A stretch of DNA of 43,232 bases, from the NCBI GenBank assembly GCA_031272715.1, contig JAISTH010000068.1:1-43232 (forward strand), read 5' to 3'. Shown here piece by piece: positions 42,052 through 43,232 of the stretch; the first letter of the stretch is position 1; every line of letters begins with the position of its first letter. Position numbers and translations under genes: made by a program. Under the pieces are notes generated by a model that was given only the letters and a program-made list of their open reading frames with translations, did no database searches and was not told the DNA's origin. The stretch comes from Desulfovibrio sp. (GTDB lineage Bacteria; Desulfobacterota; Desulfovibrionia; Desulfovibrionales; Desulfovibrionaceae).

Positions 42052-43215
42052 CTTGGCCCGAAAGTCCAAGCGTAGCGCCCCGCATAATTCTTGGGCCATC
42101 AAAAAAAACTCTTGACCTCACAGGAGTTTTAATGTTCCTTCTCCACTGTTTGCTTCAACATGAAGGAGGACTGACATGGGGCAAAAAGGCAACACTGGCC
42201 CACCTGGGGGACAGGCGCCGAAGCGTGCGAGCAGGAACAGGCCCATGGCGCAGGAGTCATGGGTCTTGCCACCGTTCATCCTGTGGGTCGCAATGGAGCT
42301 GCTTCCGTTCTTCGATAGGGATCCGGAACGGGAATACAAACGGGCACCTGGCGGCGGCCGCAAGCCCGTCCACAGCAGGGAGGCGATACTCATGGCCATC
42401 TGGCATGTGCTCTCGACCGGGTGCTACTGGCGGTCGCTCCCGGAGAAACAGTTCGGCGTCAGCGGCAAGCTGGTCCACAAGTACCACATGAAGTGGGCGC
42501 GGAACGGTTTCTACTTCTGGCTGTGGGCCACGAGCGTCACGATCTACAACGAGGTGGAGGGCATCGCCTTCGAGCGCATAGCCGTCGATGGGACCATCAT
42601 CAAGGCCAGGAAGGGTGGGGAGGAGACCGGGTACAACTACAAGGACACGGGGATGCTCGGAACGAAGCGCAACGTGGCCGTTGACGGGAGAGGGGCCCCG
42701 GTGAGCATGACCCAGTGCCCCGCGAACACGCATGACGTGATGCAACTCGAGCCACTGCTCGACAACATGCTCTACGAGGTCCCGGAGGAGATGAGGGGGA
42801 AGGTGACCCTCTACGCGGACAAGGCCTACGAAGGGAAGAAGCACATCGCGAACATCGTCAAGGCTGGCTTCAAGGCGAATGTCATGAAGAAGGGTGCGAA
42901 GCGTATGACGAAGAGCCGCAAGGAGAACCTCCGCTATCGTTTCCCTGTTGAGGCTTGCCATTTCTGGATGAACAATTTCAAGAAACTCATCATCCGCTAC
43001 GAGAAGACGGCGTGCTCGTACTTCGGGTTGATGTACCTTGCTGCCTGCCATATCGTGCTCCGGAAGATCGGCAATGGTTGCCTCATCTACGACGAATGGT
43101 CCGAGGAGATGCTCGCCGCGTAGGGCGCCTTGAATAATCATCAATAACCCTAACCTCTCGACACTTACATAATTACTTATCCATTAGGATAATTTATATA
43201 TAAGTTCACGGTTAC
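42052..43215 (+). mobile_element. IS5-like insertion sequence, ends uncertain
   Basis: The transposase gene at 42176-43123 is the core. TTTGCATTTGT occurs at 42041-42051, just after hipA, and again at 43216-43226; taken as flanking direct repeats they would delimit an 1164-bp element of normal IS5 size. Eleven bases is long for an IS5 target duplication and no terminal inverted repeat was found at these borders, so the limits are tentative. A 16-base palindrome (TTATCC/GGATAA arms) at 43177-43192 lies in the A/T-rich right side. Confidence 0.35.
42176..43123 (+). CDS. IS5-family DDE transposase
   Basis: 315-aa transposase, full length for the group. The N-terminal DUF4096-type DNA-binding part (GGGRKPVHSREAILMAIWHVLSTG, then WRSLPEKQFGVSG) is followed by the RNase-H-like catalytic core. 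Candidate acidic residues: D138 in AVDGTIIKA, D215 in LYADKAYEG, and E259 in FPVEACHFW, with the downstream R and K of the YxxxK-like motif in KKLIIRYEKTA. The HAMP/typical end CHIVLRK follows. ATG 42176 is preceded by GGAGG at six bases. No frameshift or internal stop is seen, so it could be active. It lies 140 bases after hipA on the same strand, and its G+C is higher than its A/T-rich flanks. Confidence 0.94.
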   Translation: MGQKGNTGPPGGQAPKRASRNRPMAQESWVLPPFILWVAMELLPFFDRDPEREYKRAPGGGRKPVHSREAILMAIWHVLSTGCYWRSLPEKQFGVSGKLVHKYHMKWARNGFYFWLWATSVTIYNEVEGIAFERIAVDGTIIKARKGGEETGYNYKDTGMLGTKRNVAVDGRGAPVSMTQCPANTHDVMQLEPLLDNMLYEVPEEMRGKVTLYADKAYEGKKHIANIVKAGFKANVMKKGAKRMTKSRKENLRYRFPVEACHFWMNNFKKLIIRYEKTACSYFGLMYLAACHIVLRKIGNGCLIYDEWSEEMLAA

Positions 43216-43232
43216 TTTGCATTTGTTCAAAA

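Overview
The window is a high-GC (most genes roughly 65-70 % G+C by eye) segment from a Gram-negative bacterium. A type V autotransporter with an outer-membrane beta-barrel, a Dot/Icm-type (type IVB) secretion or conjugation gene block and an Rpn-family nuclease with an intragenic minisatellite together would suit a gut-associated Desulfovibrionaceae-like proteobacterium. The genus cannot be fixed from sequence alone.

Layout. (1) 1-1818: the 3' end of a group II intron (domains V and VI, ending at 332) interrupts a 55-bp remnant of an rpn-like nuclease gene; an intact paralogue follows on the minus strand. (2) 2710-7200, minus strand: a SGNH-acyltransferase, a FkbM methyltransferase and a thioredoxin-fold, DsbC/TrbB-like protein with a CPTC motif. 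The first two look like surface-glycan modification genes; the third is a frequent companion of type IVB conjugation loci. (3) 8141-18015: a type IVB secretion block headed by a near-consensus sigma-70 promoter. The order is dotH-dotG-X-dotE-dotN on the plus strand, then dotO convergent on the minus strand. This is the Legionella order icmK-icmE-icmG-icmC-(icmD)-icmJ-icmB, with dotO flipped and dotP not seen. Gene X (715 codons) fills the dotF/icmG slot but is not recognisably DotF, and carries a duplicated translation start. (4) 18016-20644: an unusually structured intergenic region with mutually exclusive hairpins, a HU-type DNA-binding protein, and a membrane-anchored NodB-type polysaccharide deacetylase. 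(5) 20.6-24.2 kb: long, gene-poor DNA with one small coiled-coil membrane protein and scattered repeated motifs. (6) 24217-39432: one giant autotransporter adhesin (5071 aa) with an unusually long N-terminal extension, AIDA-like and PATR-type repeats, a Ser/Gly linker and a C-terminal barrel. (7) 40.0-43.2 kb: a lower-GC accessory island with a small membrane-protein operon ending in a strong terminator, an orphan hipA kinase gene with its own promoter, and an IS5-like transposase.

How the genes fit together. DotH and DotG are outer-membrane/periplasm-spanning core proteins, DotE is an inner-membrane component, DotN belongs to the coupling complex and DotO is the cytoplasmic ATPase. They are only part of a machine: no dotA, B, C, D, I, L or M is in the window, so the remainder must lie elsewhere. 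The thioredoxin-fold protein could help fold envelope parts of the apparatus. The autotransporter, acyltransferase, FkbM enzyme and deacetylase all act on or at the cell surface. The two flanks (intron/rpn, and hipA/IS) carry mobile-element marks.
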